Part shown: positions 7,082-13,205 of the stretch, in pieces
Layout: the number at the start of each line of letters is the position of its first letter
Numbering within the stretch: the stretch's first letter is position 1
Assembly (NCBI GenBank): GCA_023386455.1
Contig: JAEWJO010000182.1
Coordinates: forward strand, 1-24,052
Length of the DNA: 24,052 nucleotides
Direction of reading: 5' to 3'
From: Pseudomonadota bacterium
GTDB lineage: Bacteria; Myxococcota_A; Polyangia; Haliangiales; Haliangiaceae
Program-made: the position numbers and the translations under genes
The notes under the pieces: generated by a model
The model's input: only the letters and a program-made list of their open reading frames with translations
Databases searched by the model: none
Told to the model about the DNA's origin: nothing

Positions 7082-8225
7082 GCTCCAGCAAGCACTCGTC
7101 CGCCGCGTCCTCGCGCACCTCGACGCACGCACGACCGACACCGGCACGGGCCCCCACCGCCAGCCCGTCGCCGCCTACCTCGATCCCGTGCGCCACGCGC
7201 GCGAGGCCGCGCTGTTCACCGACCTCCCCGTCGCGATCGCACACGCATCACAGCTCGCGAAGCCCGGCGACTTCCTCACCCACGACGCCAGTGGCGTCTC
7301 GCTCCTCGTCGTCCGCCGCGACGACGGCACGTTGGCCGCCTACCTCAACGTCTGCCGCCACCGGGGCACGCGGGTCGAGGGCCTGCCGTGCGGCTCGAAG
7401 AAGGCCTTCGTGTGCCCGTACCACGCGTGGAGCTACGGCCGCGATGGCTCCCTCCTCGGCATCCCGCACGAGGACGGCTTCCCCGGCATCGCCCGCGACG
7501 AGCGCGGTCTCGTCCGCGTCGGCTGTGGCGAGGCCGCCGGTCTCGTGTTCGTGCGCCCGTCCCCAGCCGCCCCCTCGCCCCTCGATCTCCCAGGCTGGCT
7601 CGGCGACACGCTCGACGAGCTCGTCGGCTTCGGGACCGCCGCCGCTCACGTCTACGCGCCGCGCTCGGTGACGCGCGACATCTCGTGGAAGCTCGCGATC
7701 GACATCTTCCTCGAGACCTATCACCTGCGAATGGCGCACCGCGATTCGATCTACCGCCTGTTCTTCGACAACGTCGGACTCGTCGACACGGTCGGTCCTC
7801 ACCTGCGCACGGTCTTCCCCAAGCGCACGATCCGCGAGCTACCGGCGCGCCCGCCCTCCGACTGGCGCCTGCGCGAGCACGCGAACATCCTCTATCACCT
7901 GTTCCCGAACACGCTCGCGCTCGTCCAGCCCGATCACGTCTCGATGTTCCACGCGTGGCCACTCGGCCCCGCGCGCACGCTCGTCCAGTCGTACACGCTC
8001 GTGCCCGAGCCGCCCATCACCGAAAAGGCGCAGCGCTACTGGGACGCGAACAACGCCATCCTCTACGGCGCGACCGAGGAGGACTTCGTGCTCGGCGAGT
8101 CGATCCAGCGTGGCCTCGCGTCCGGCGCCAACACCGAGCTCGTGTTCGGCGCGTTCGAGCACGCGCTCACCCACTTCCACGCCCAGGTCGATCGCTTCGC
8201 TACGGCTTCACGAATCGGAGCGTGA
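7071..8225 (+). CDS. Rieske non-heme iron oxygenase, alpha subunit type
   Basis: A 384-residue aromatic ring-hydroxylating-type oxygenase. The Rieske [2Fe-2S] ligands are explicit: Cys95-x-His97, then 17 residues, then Cys115-x-x-His118. The catalytic domain has DIFLETYHLRMAH with His218 and His223 as mononuclear-iron ligands; Asp338 in the EEDFVLGESIQRG segment is a candidate third ligand. The length fits stand-alone alpha subunits that need separate reductases; no reductase or ferredoxin gene is visible nearby. The GTG at 7071 is chosen because the frame upstream of it overlaps the TetR gene and does not read as protein. The substrate is unknown; aromatic acid, quaternary amine or sterol-like substrates are all handled by relatives. 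The 3' end overlaps the convergent lipoprotein gene by 26 bases. Confidence 0.9.
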   Translation: MRAELQQALVRRVLAHLDARTTDTGTGPHRQPVAAYLDPVRHAREAALFTDLPVAIAHASQLAKPGDFLTHDASGVSLLVVRRDDGTLAAYLNVCRHRGTRVEGLPCGSKKAFVCPYHAWSYGRDGSLLGIPHEDGFPGIARDERGLVRVGCGEAAGLVFVRPSPAAPSPLDLPGWLGDTLDELVGFGTAAAHVYAPRSVTRDISWKLAIDIFLETYHLRMAHRDSIYRLFFDNVGLVDTVGPHLRTVFPKRTIRELPARPPSDWRLREHANILYHLFPNTLALVQPDHVSMFHAWPLGPARTLVQSYTLVPEPPITEKAQRYWDANNAILYGATEEDFVLGESIQRGLASGANTELVFGAFEHALTHFHAQVDRFATASRIGA

Positions 8226-9093
8226 ACCGATCGCTCTTCCCGCGCTTCTCGCCCGCGGCCTTCGGCGAGCTGTTCCAGTCGCGCTTGTCGTCCGCGTGCC
8301 GCAGCACGTCGCTCTCGCCGTCGAGCTTGAACCCGGCCGCGAGCACCTCCTTCTTCACCGCCTCCTCGTCGATGCGATGCAGCGTCTCGACGTCGCGCGT
8401 CCCCGATCCCACCTCCGCACTGTGATCGACGATGCCGTACACGCCACCCTTCTTCAGCGACGCAAACACCGTCTTGTTCAGCTTCGCCATGTCGGCCTTC
8501 TGCCAGACGAAGTCGTGATAGTTCAGGATCGTGATCACCGCGTCGAGGTCCTTCGCCTCGGGCGGGAACGGATCGTCGGTCGGCCGCTCGACGCCGACGA
8601 CATTCTTCATCACCGGCTTCGCCGCCCTCGCCTCCCACGGCTTGCGCGCGAACCTGTCGAGGATCTCCTTCGTGTTCTGCGCGTAGACCTTGCCGCCGTC
8701 GCCGACGACGCGCGCCATGAGCTCCGTCGTGTAGCCGCCGCCGGCAAACAGCTCGCCGACCTTCTGCCCGGGCGCCACCTTGAAGAACGCGAGCACCTCG
8801 GCGGGCATGCGTCCCGCGTCGAGCCGCCGGTCGTCGATGCTGCGATCCTCGGCCGCGACCGCCGCCTTGATCGGCTCGGGCACGTCGGCCGCGGGCGTGT
8901 ACGGTGCCGGCGGTGCCTCGGCCGCGGCGCTGCCGCTGCCGGCACTGCCACTGCCACTGCCCGTCTCTGCGCTGCCCGCGCTGACGGTCGCGCTGCCGCT
9001 GCCGCCGGTCGCGCCCGCAGGCTCGTGCTTCTTGGAACAGGCGCTCGCGAGGACGAGGCCGAGACTGAGGACGAGGTAGTTCAACTTCGACAT
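8200..9093 (-). CDS. Lipoprotein with SAM-dependent methyltransferase-like domain
   Basis: A 297-residue protein. The signal peptide ends in a lipobox (LASAC, Cys19). It is followed by a Gly/Ser/Ala-rich flexible linker to about residue 70 and then a Rossmann-type methyltransferase-like domain. The motif I region is KVGELFAGGGYTTELMARV at about 111-129; a DLDAVITILNYHDF strand with the acidic and aromatic residues of motif IV lies near 162-175. It resembles predicted methyltransferases of the COG4798 type, which are often exported. How an enzyme outside the cytoplasm would obtain S-adenosylmethionine is unclear, so it may bind another ligand or be inactive. Its 3' end overlaps the Rieske gene in convergent orientation. 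Confidence 0.85.
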   Translation of the reverse strand: MSKLNYLVLSLGLVLASACSKKHEPAGATGGSGSATVSAGSAETGSGSGSAGSGSAAAEAPPAPYTPAADVPEPIKAAVAAEDRSIDDRRLDAGRMPAEVLAFFKVAPGQKVGELFAGGGYTTELMARVVGDGGKVYAQNTKEILDRFARKPWEARAAKPVMKNVVGVERPTDDPFPPEAKDLDAVITILNYHDFVWQKADMAKLNKTVFASLKKGGVYGIVDHSAEVGSGTRDVETLHRIDEEAVKKEVLAAGFKLDGESDVLRHADDKRDWNSSPKAAGEKRGKSDRFTLRFVKP

Positions 9094-9191
9094 GATTGGC
9101 TCCGAACCGGAGCCTACGCCTCGTTTGTTCCTGCCGCGATGCGGTTACCGGATCTCGAGACGACGACCTCTGCCGCCGACACGACGAGGCG

Positions 9192-9200
9192 TGCTATAGG
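9192..9200 (+). promoter_or_regulatory. Possible extended -10 of the tRNA-Leu promoter
   Basis: TG-C-TATAGG at 9192-9200 has the spacing of an extended -10 element and ends 10 bases before the tRNA gene. No convincing -35 hexamer is seen 16-18 bases upstream. The surrounding 9094-9209 gap contains no gene. Confidence 0.35.
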
Positions 9201-9209
9201 AACCGCATC

Positions 9210-9291
9210 GCGAGCGTGGTGGAATTGGTAGACACACGGTCTTTAGGTGGCCGCGCCTAACCGCGTGGGGGTTCGAGTCCCCCCGCTCGCA
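9210..9291 (+). tRNA. tRNA-Leu (anticodon UAG)
   Basis: The 82-nt sequence folds as a class II tRNA. The acceptor GCGAGCG (9210-9216) pairs with CGCTCGC (9284-9290), with discriminator A at 9291. The D arm carries GGTAGAC. The anticodon stem CGGTC/GGCCG encloses TTTAGGT, giving anticodon TAG. A variable arm follows, then a T arm GGGGG-TTCGAGT-CCCCC. The long variable arm and sequence pattern identify leucine. CCA is not encoded. The 3' half is the attachment site for the integrated DNA that follows, and the gene remains intact after integration. Confidence 0.96.
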
Positions 9292-9327
9292 CTTCTCAGG
9301 CAGCTGACTTCGTAGAGCTTTCGCTCG
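9269..9327 (+). repeat. att repeat 1 (tRNA-Leu 3' end and adjoining int 3' end)
   Basis: Bases 9269-9327 are identical over 59 bases to 12216-12274; the tRNA-derived 23 bases 9271-9293 also recur at 14745-14767. The shared part covers the T arm, the acceptor 3' strand, the discriminator base and two more bases. This is the classical attB position for tyrosine integrases. The identity beyond 9293 belongs to the integrase 3' end, not to the core site. Confidence 0.9.
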
Positions 9328-9979
9328 ACGAGGTCGCACTCACTGCCACGCCACTGCCACGAACCTCCGTCCCATCGACGCGTGCTCCGAGCATCGCGAT
9401 CACGCGCTGATCCGGATCATCGACCTCGCGCGATTTGCGCGGACGATTTCCGGCAGCTCGCGGTGATGCGCCTCCGCCACGTGGACGTAGACGCCTGTAG
9501 CCTCCACGGGTTCACGCCGAACAGTGCGGCGTGGGTTCCGAAGTCATGCCTCGGCGTGTGCCAGTGACGGACCGGCAACCCGGCCGTGCGGCAGATCCGC
9601 TGGATCGCCTTGTCGGCCTGGTCGTCGGTCTTGCGGCACCGTCGAAGTTCCGCACGACGAACCCTTCGCGGATGACGCTCATCCGCTCGAGCGCGTCGTG
9701 CAGCGTCGCCGTCATCGGGATCGTCCGCCGCTTGCGGCCTTTGGGCGTGGTCGTCTCCTTGTTCCGGACCTGGAGGTTCACGGTAACGGTCTTGGCGATC
9801 AGGTCGATGTCTTCACGCCATCGGAGCGCTTTGACCTCGCCGACCCGCAGTCCCGCCTCACCAGCGAGACACGCAGCGGCGTACCACTCATCGCCCTCCT
9901 CCTTCGCAGCTTTGAGAATTCGCGCGTACTCCTCGAAATCCCAGGCAACGATCTCCGGCCGCTCCACCTTGAACATGCC
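9296..9979 (-). pseudogene. Tyrosine recombinase/integrase remnant, copy 1
   Basis: The minus strand from 9979 encodes the C-terminal catalytic half of a phage-type integrase: ERPEIVAWDFEEYARIL, GEAGLRVGEVKALRW with the first catalytic Arg, then TPKGRKRRTIPMT, and in another frame FGTHAALFGVNPWRLQA. Against copy 2 (12243-13130) it has a 1-base loss near 9628-9634, a 34-base loss after 9490 that removes the LGHKRIDETMLY segment with the catalytic His/Trp region and the nucleophile Tyr, and a 1-base loss near 9433. The net loss of 36 bases restores the frame only at the end. The N-terminal core-binding half is absent; homology ends at about 9979. It cannot be an active recombinase. Confidence 0.88.
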
Positions 9980-9988
9980 GGCAACTTC

Positions 9989-10273
9989 ATGGTGATGAAA
10001 GGCCGCGCGCTAAACCTGCTCGTCCCGCCGCTCACCTACGCCGAAGCGATGGGATTCGTCGCAGCCGCGATCCAGATGCTCTCGGTCGACAATTTTCATC
10101 AGTCGGTGCAGCTCACGTATGACGTCGCCGACGAGTACGGGCTGAACATCAACGGCACTGGCTGGTACATCAAGCTCTGCATCGACCGCACGATCCCTGA
10201 GGTCGCCGTGATCTCGTTCCACACGCCGCAGTTTCCAATGCGGACAAAGGCTGGGACGATCAAGCCACCGTGA
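9989..10273 (+). CDS. MqsR-like toxin candidate
   Basis: A 94-residue protein, the length of MqsR toxins (about 98). Its pattern follows that RelE-like family: a helix AEAMGFVAAA, IQMLSVDNFHQSV at 28-40 (compare the family's DFYKSM segment), and two closing strands GWYIKLCID at 58-66 and EVAVISFH at 71-78 (compare the family's YVKF and LLSFK strands). If so, it would be an mRNA interferase. The neighbouring MqsA-like gene supports this, but the two are convergent, six bases apart, not in the usual toxin-antitoxin operon. Starts at 9989 and 9995 are both possible; both lie next to the breakpoint of the integrase remnant, so the 5' end or promoter may have been lost. The assignment is by pattern only. 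Confidence 0.5.
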   Translation: MVMKGRALNLLVPPLTYAEAMGFVAAAIQMLSVDNFHQSVQLTYDVADEYGLNINGTGWYIKLCIDRTIPEVAVISFHTPQFPMRTKAGTIKPP

Positions 10274-10279
10274 GCTGAG

Positions 10280-10720
10280 CTATTCGCTCGTCCATAGTTG
10301 ATCGAGTTCCCTCAAACGCCGCTTCGGATCTTGTGCGAGGAGTGCAAGGGCGCTGACAACTGGCGCGCTTGCATCCCCGCGCCCTGATCGGAGCCGCGAG
10401 ATGTAGCCGACGGAAAGACCGAGCAGTTGCTCGAGTCGCCGCTGAGGAATCTCACTAACCTTCAGAATGGAGTCGATCGCAGTAACGAGCCGCCTGTGCA
10501 GCTCGTCTGCATATGCGCCTTGCAGGGCCTCATCGATCGCTTCGGCCGTCTTGGGATCGATCCATTCGTTCCCGCAGTAGTTGCAGGTCGGAATCTCAAG
10601 CGTGCTCGGAACCGCCAGCGCCGCCATGTTCCGGAACGGCATGCGCCGGCCCTCCTTCGCGAGCGGAACGATCATTCCTTCTCCGCATTCACGACACCGG
10701 CGTGGCTTGAACTCGCTCAT
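10280..10720 (-). CDS. MqsA-like antitoxin: YgiT-type zinc finger plus HTH
   Basis: A 146-residue protein. The N-terminal part has two CxxC pairs (Cys9/Cys12 in CRECG and Cys46/Cys49 in CNYCG), a YgiT/MqsA-type zinc finger. The C-terminal part, about 90-120, is an XRE helix-turn-helix (QRRLEQLLGLSVGYISRLRSG). This is the architecture of MqsA antitoxins, which neutralise MqsR through the zinc domain and repress through the HTH. The ATG at 10720 has GAGG seven bases upstream; an in-frame GTG at 10741 is less likely. Two palindromes upstream fit autoregulation. The cognate toxin is probably the convergent gene ending at 10273, although a stand-alone regulator is possible. Confidence 0.8.
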   Translation of the reverse strand: MSEFKPRRCRECGEGMIVPLAKEGRRMPFRNMAALAVPSTLEIPTCNYCGNEWIDPKTAEAIDEALQGAYADELHRRLVTAIDSILKVSEIPQRRLEQLLGLSVGYISRLRSGRGDASAPVVSALALLAQDPKRRLRELDQLWTSE

Positions 10721-10747
10721 CGGGACCTCAACTTTCCCCACACAAGC

Positions 10748-10789
10748 ATGGGTGGGACTTAGTCCTAATATGGGTGGGACTGAGTCCTA
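10748..10789. promoter_or_regulatory. Tandem palindromic operators upstream of the MqsA-like gene
   Basis: A 20-base unit at 10748-10767 repeats at 10770-10789 with one difference. Each copy holds a perfect 5-base inverted repeat, GGACT-N-AGTCC (10755-10765 and 10777-10787). The centres are 22 bases apart. The sites lie 28-70 bases upstream of the ATG at 10720, where a promoter would be, and are the expected kind of target for the MqsA-like HTH dimer. Confidence 0.75.
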
Positions 10790-11027
10790 TGTCAATGGGA
10801 GGCATTCAGACGTCCGGACTTAGCAATCATTGGCCATTCTAGGCAGTTACATGGAGCCGGTCTTGCCAGCACATACGGTCGGTCGAGCCTCTCGCGCCAA
10901 TCTGGCAACGTCAGCGAACCGCTGACTGCGGAATCGCGCATCGCGCTTACGATCCCGCCGGCATGCGCGCTGCAATGAGGCGTCGAGATCCCCGCCGTCG
11001 TCAGCTTGGCTCGCCGGCCGCTACTGG
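10790..11027. other. Apparently non-coding stretch of unit 1
   Basis: No convincing gene is seen on either strand between the operators and the integrase scrap at 11028. The short frames here have no recognisable composition or motifs. Together with the scrap, the gap to the next gene is about 400 bases. Confidence 0.5.
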
Positions 11028-11110
11028 TCACTTAGCTGTACGCGCACCGAGCATAGCGAGGATCCCGCGGTCCGGATCGCTCTCGGATCGTGGAGCTAGG
11101 TCACTCAAGA
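11028..11110 (-). pseudogene. C-terminal scrap of another integrase
   Basis: The minus strand reads REFLSDLAPRSESDPDRG followed by ILAMLGARTAK and a stop. The integrase copy at 12243 has RELPEIVRAKSREADDPDQR and then VLAMLGARV at its C-terminus, so this is a diverged relative of the same tail. Upstream of REF no catalytic motif is readable. It suggests a third integrase once lay inside unit 1. The match is short and by eye. Confidence 0.5.
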
Positions 11111-11200
11111 ATTCTCGATCGCTGCGGACACAATGTCCGCGTTGGATCGCCCTCGATGCGAGGCTCAGGAAAGGGTCACCAGCGGCGACACAAACACAGC

Positions 11201-12043
11201 ATGTCGCAATCGCATCGAGATGCCCGTAACCCGTCCAATAGACCACGCCTCAACTACGCAGGCGGCCGCTCGGTCCTCGCAGCTGCAAAGGCGAGAGACG
11301 TTAACGAATCGGACACGGTCGTCATCGTCGTAGATCTGCTCCAGGAGGTCTTCGGCTACGACAAGTACGCGGAGATCACGTCCGAGCATTCGATCCGAGG
11401 AACGTTCTGCGACCTCGCGATCAAACTCGAGGGCGGCCTGCAGTTCCTGATCGAGGTGAAAGCGATCGGTACCGAGCTCAAGGACGCGCACGTCAAGCAG
11501 GCGGTGGACTACGCGGCGAATCAGGGTACCGACTGGGTTGTACTGACAAATGGGTTGAGCTGGCGCGTCTACAAGGTCACCTTCACGAAACCGATCGAAC
11601 ACGAGATAGTCGTCGACCTCAACGTCGGCGACATGAGCCACCGGAATGATGAGCACATCGAGTTACTCGGCATGATCGCCAAGGAGGGCTGGCAGAAATC
11701 GAGGCTCGGCGAGTACCACACGCAGCGGCAAGCGCTGAGTAAGTTCTCCGTCGGCGCTCTGCTCGTTGCCGAACCGGTACTCGACGTCATCAGGCGCGAA
11801 TTGCGGCGCATCTCGCCGGGCGTAAAGATCGACAACGACGAGATCAAGAACGTGCTGATGCTAGATGTGATCAAGCGCGATGTGATCGAGGGCGACAAGG
11901 CAGAACAAGCTCGACGGCAGGTCAGTCGTGCCGCCGCACGCACGTTGCGAGCGAGGACGCCGAAAGAAGGCGTGCCAGTGGAGCCGGCCGCTGCAGCCAG
12001 TCAGGCGGCGACTTCCACCGAAGGCGATGTCGGCGGCGACTGA
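11201..12043 (+). CDS. Protein with HsdR N-terminal-type PD-(D/E)XK nuclease domain
   Basis: A 280-residue protein. Residues 35-130 match the type I restriction HsdR N-terminal/PD-(D/E)XK fold: SIRGTFCDLAI with Asp71, a strand FLIEVKAIG with Glu85-x-Lys87, a HVKQAVDYAANQ helix with Gln100 and Tyr104 (motif QxxxY), then WVVLTNGLSWRVYKV. All residues of a metal-dependent nuclease centre appear present. The C-terminal half (150-250) is helical and charged, ending in an Ala/Pro/Thr-rich tail. There is no helicase, HsdM or HsdS partner nearby. It could be a DNase involved in element defence or exclusion, or a DNA-binding accessory; the target is unknown. The ATG at 11201 is the best start; the frame is open further upstream but overlaps the integrase scrap. 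Confidence 0.8.
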   Translation: MSQSHRDARNPSNRPRLNYAGGRSVLAAAKARDVNESDTVVIVVDLLQEVFGYDKYAEITSEHSIRGTFCDLAIKLEGGLQFLIEVKAIGTELKDAHVKQAVDYAANQGTDWVVLTNGLSWRVYKVTFTKPIEHEIVVDLNVGDMSHRNDEHIELLGMIAKEGWQKSRLGEYHTQRQALSKFSVGALLVAEPVLDVIRRELRRISPGVKIDNDEIKNVLMLDVIKRDVIEGDKAEQARRQVSRAAARTLRARTPKEGVPVEPAAAASQAATSTEGDVGGD

Positions 12044-12215
12044 TATCGCTGCCTCTTCGTCGAGAAACTCGCCGTCTCAACGCGTGGCAAAATTTTGCCA
12101 CGACGCAGCCGATCGATCCGGACCACCCCAGATGTGTCCGGACAAGGAGACCCCGTAACCCACCGAGACGACTGCAAGGCCACGCGACTCATCAGAGTTT
12201 CGTGTCGTCTCGGCA

Positions 12216-12274
12216 GGGTTCGAGTCCCCCCGCTCGCACTTCTCAGGCAGCTGACTTCGTAGAGCTTTCGCTCG
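12216..12274 (+). repeat. att repeat 2 (internal copy of tRNA-Leu 3' end)
   Basis: The 59 bases are identical to 9269-9327. Only the 3' part of the tRNA is present (T-arm 3' side, acceptor 3' strand, discriminator), preceded by unrelated sequence, so no second tRNA is made. It marks the junction between the two tandem units and is followed 5 bases after the tRNA part by an integrase stop codon, as in unit 1. Confidence 0.9.
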
Positions 12275-13130
12275 TCGAGGTCGCACTCACTGCCACGCCA
12301 CTGCCACGAACCTCCGTCACGTCGACGCGAGCTCCGAGCATCGCGAGCACGCGCTGATCGGGGTCATCGGCCTCGCGCGATTTTGCGCGGACGATTTCGG
12401 GCAGCTCGCGGTGATGCGCCTCCGCCACGTGGACGTAGAGCATCGTCTCGTCGATCCGCTTGTGTCCGAGCCACGCCTGTAGCCTCCACGGGTTCACGCC
12501 GAACAGTGCGGCGTGGGTTCCGAAGGCATGCCTCATGGTGTGAAACAAACGAACCGGCAAGCCGGCGCGGCGGCAGATGCGCCCCATCGCCTTATCGGCC
12601 TGGTCGTCGGACTTCGCGGTGCCGTCGAGGTTGCGCACGACGAGCCCTTCGCGCCTGACACTCATCCGCTTGAGCGCTTCGTGCAGCGTCGCCGTCATCG
12701 GGATCGTCCGCCGCTTGCGGCCTTTGGGCGTGGTCGTCTCCTTGTTCCTGACCTGGAGGTTCACCGTGATCGTCTTGGCGATCAGGTCCACGTCCTCGCG
12801 CCAGCGCAGTGCTTTCACCTCGCTGACGCGTAGCCGGCTTCACCCGCCAGGCACACCGCCGTGTACCACTCGTCGCCGTCGACCTTCGCCGCCGCGAGGA
12901 GACGAGCGTACTGCTCGAAGTCCCACGCGACGATCTCGGGTCGCTAGACCTTGAACATGCCGATGCGCGGCGCCTTCACGATCACCTCGCAGTCCACCGC
13001 GTACCGCAGCGTCCGCGGGCGTCGTGATCTCGTCGAGGCGAATCTTGCCGAACCACGGTTCGAGATGAAGCGCGTAGATAGTCTTCTTCGAGCGCTGCTC
13101 CGTCGGCTTGTTCTTCCGGCCGATCAGTTA
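12243..13130 (-). pseudogene. Tyrosine recombinase/integrase remnant, copy 2
   Basis: The longest intact frame (191 codons, 12243-12818) has most of the catalytic domain: TPKGRKRRTIPMT, HTMRHAFGTHAA (HxxR box), WLGHKRIDETMLYVHV (His/Trp and the nucleophile Tyr), and an S/T-rich C-terminus ending five bases from the att core. Upstream, a 1-base loss near 12835 breaks the GLRV box that holds the first catalytic Arg, and a TAG at 12944-12946 replaces a Glu codon found in copy 1. Further upstream a piece of the core-binding domain remains (GRKNKPTEQRSKKTIYALHL, PWFGKIRLDEITT), joined out of frame to LRYAVDCEVIVKAPRIGM by an internal deletion. The gene is inactive unless several of these are sequence errors. 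Confidence 0.87.
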
Positions 13131-13205
13131 TTCGAGACGTTCGAATAGCTGACAGCAACATATCCGCCGAGATCGCTCGGGCGCCAACAACGCGCTGCCG
13201 CGATC

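Larger units (their letters stand above)
9292..12238. mobile_element. Integrated unit 1 at tRNA-Leu (degenerate, about 2.9 kb)
   Basis: DNA between att repeat 1 and att repeat 2. It contains, from the tRNA outward, a decayed tyrosine integrase, a convergent MqsR-like/MqsA-like pair, a second integrase scrap, and an HsdR-N nuclease-domain gene. The integrase lies directly at the tRNA end and points toward it, the usual layout of genomic islands. No replication, packaging or transfer gene is present, so it looks like a small non-autonomous or eroded island. Confidence 0.75.

Noticed and set aside
9340..9362. The TGCCACGCCACTGCCACG repeat seen as a possible CRISPR or regulatory repeat
   Set aside because: Its copies are explained as the same segment of the integrase 3' coding end; there is no regular spacer array.
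9524..9988. Upstream extension of the MqsR-like frame on the plus strand
   Set aside because: This part is antisense to the integrase remnant and has no MqsR-like pattern; only the part from 9989 is protein-like.
10792..11031. A 79-codon minus-strand frame between the operator and the integrase scrap
   Set aside because: No motif, no ribosome binding site, and it would run through the operator-proximal region; treated as non-coding.
12214..12240. A second tRNA-Leu gene at the internal att repeat
   Set aside because: Only the 3' portion is present; no acceptor 5' strand, D arm or anticodon arm precedes it.
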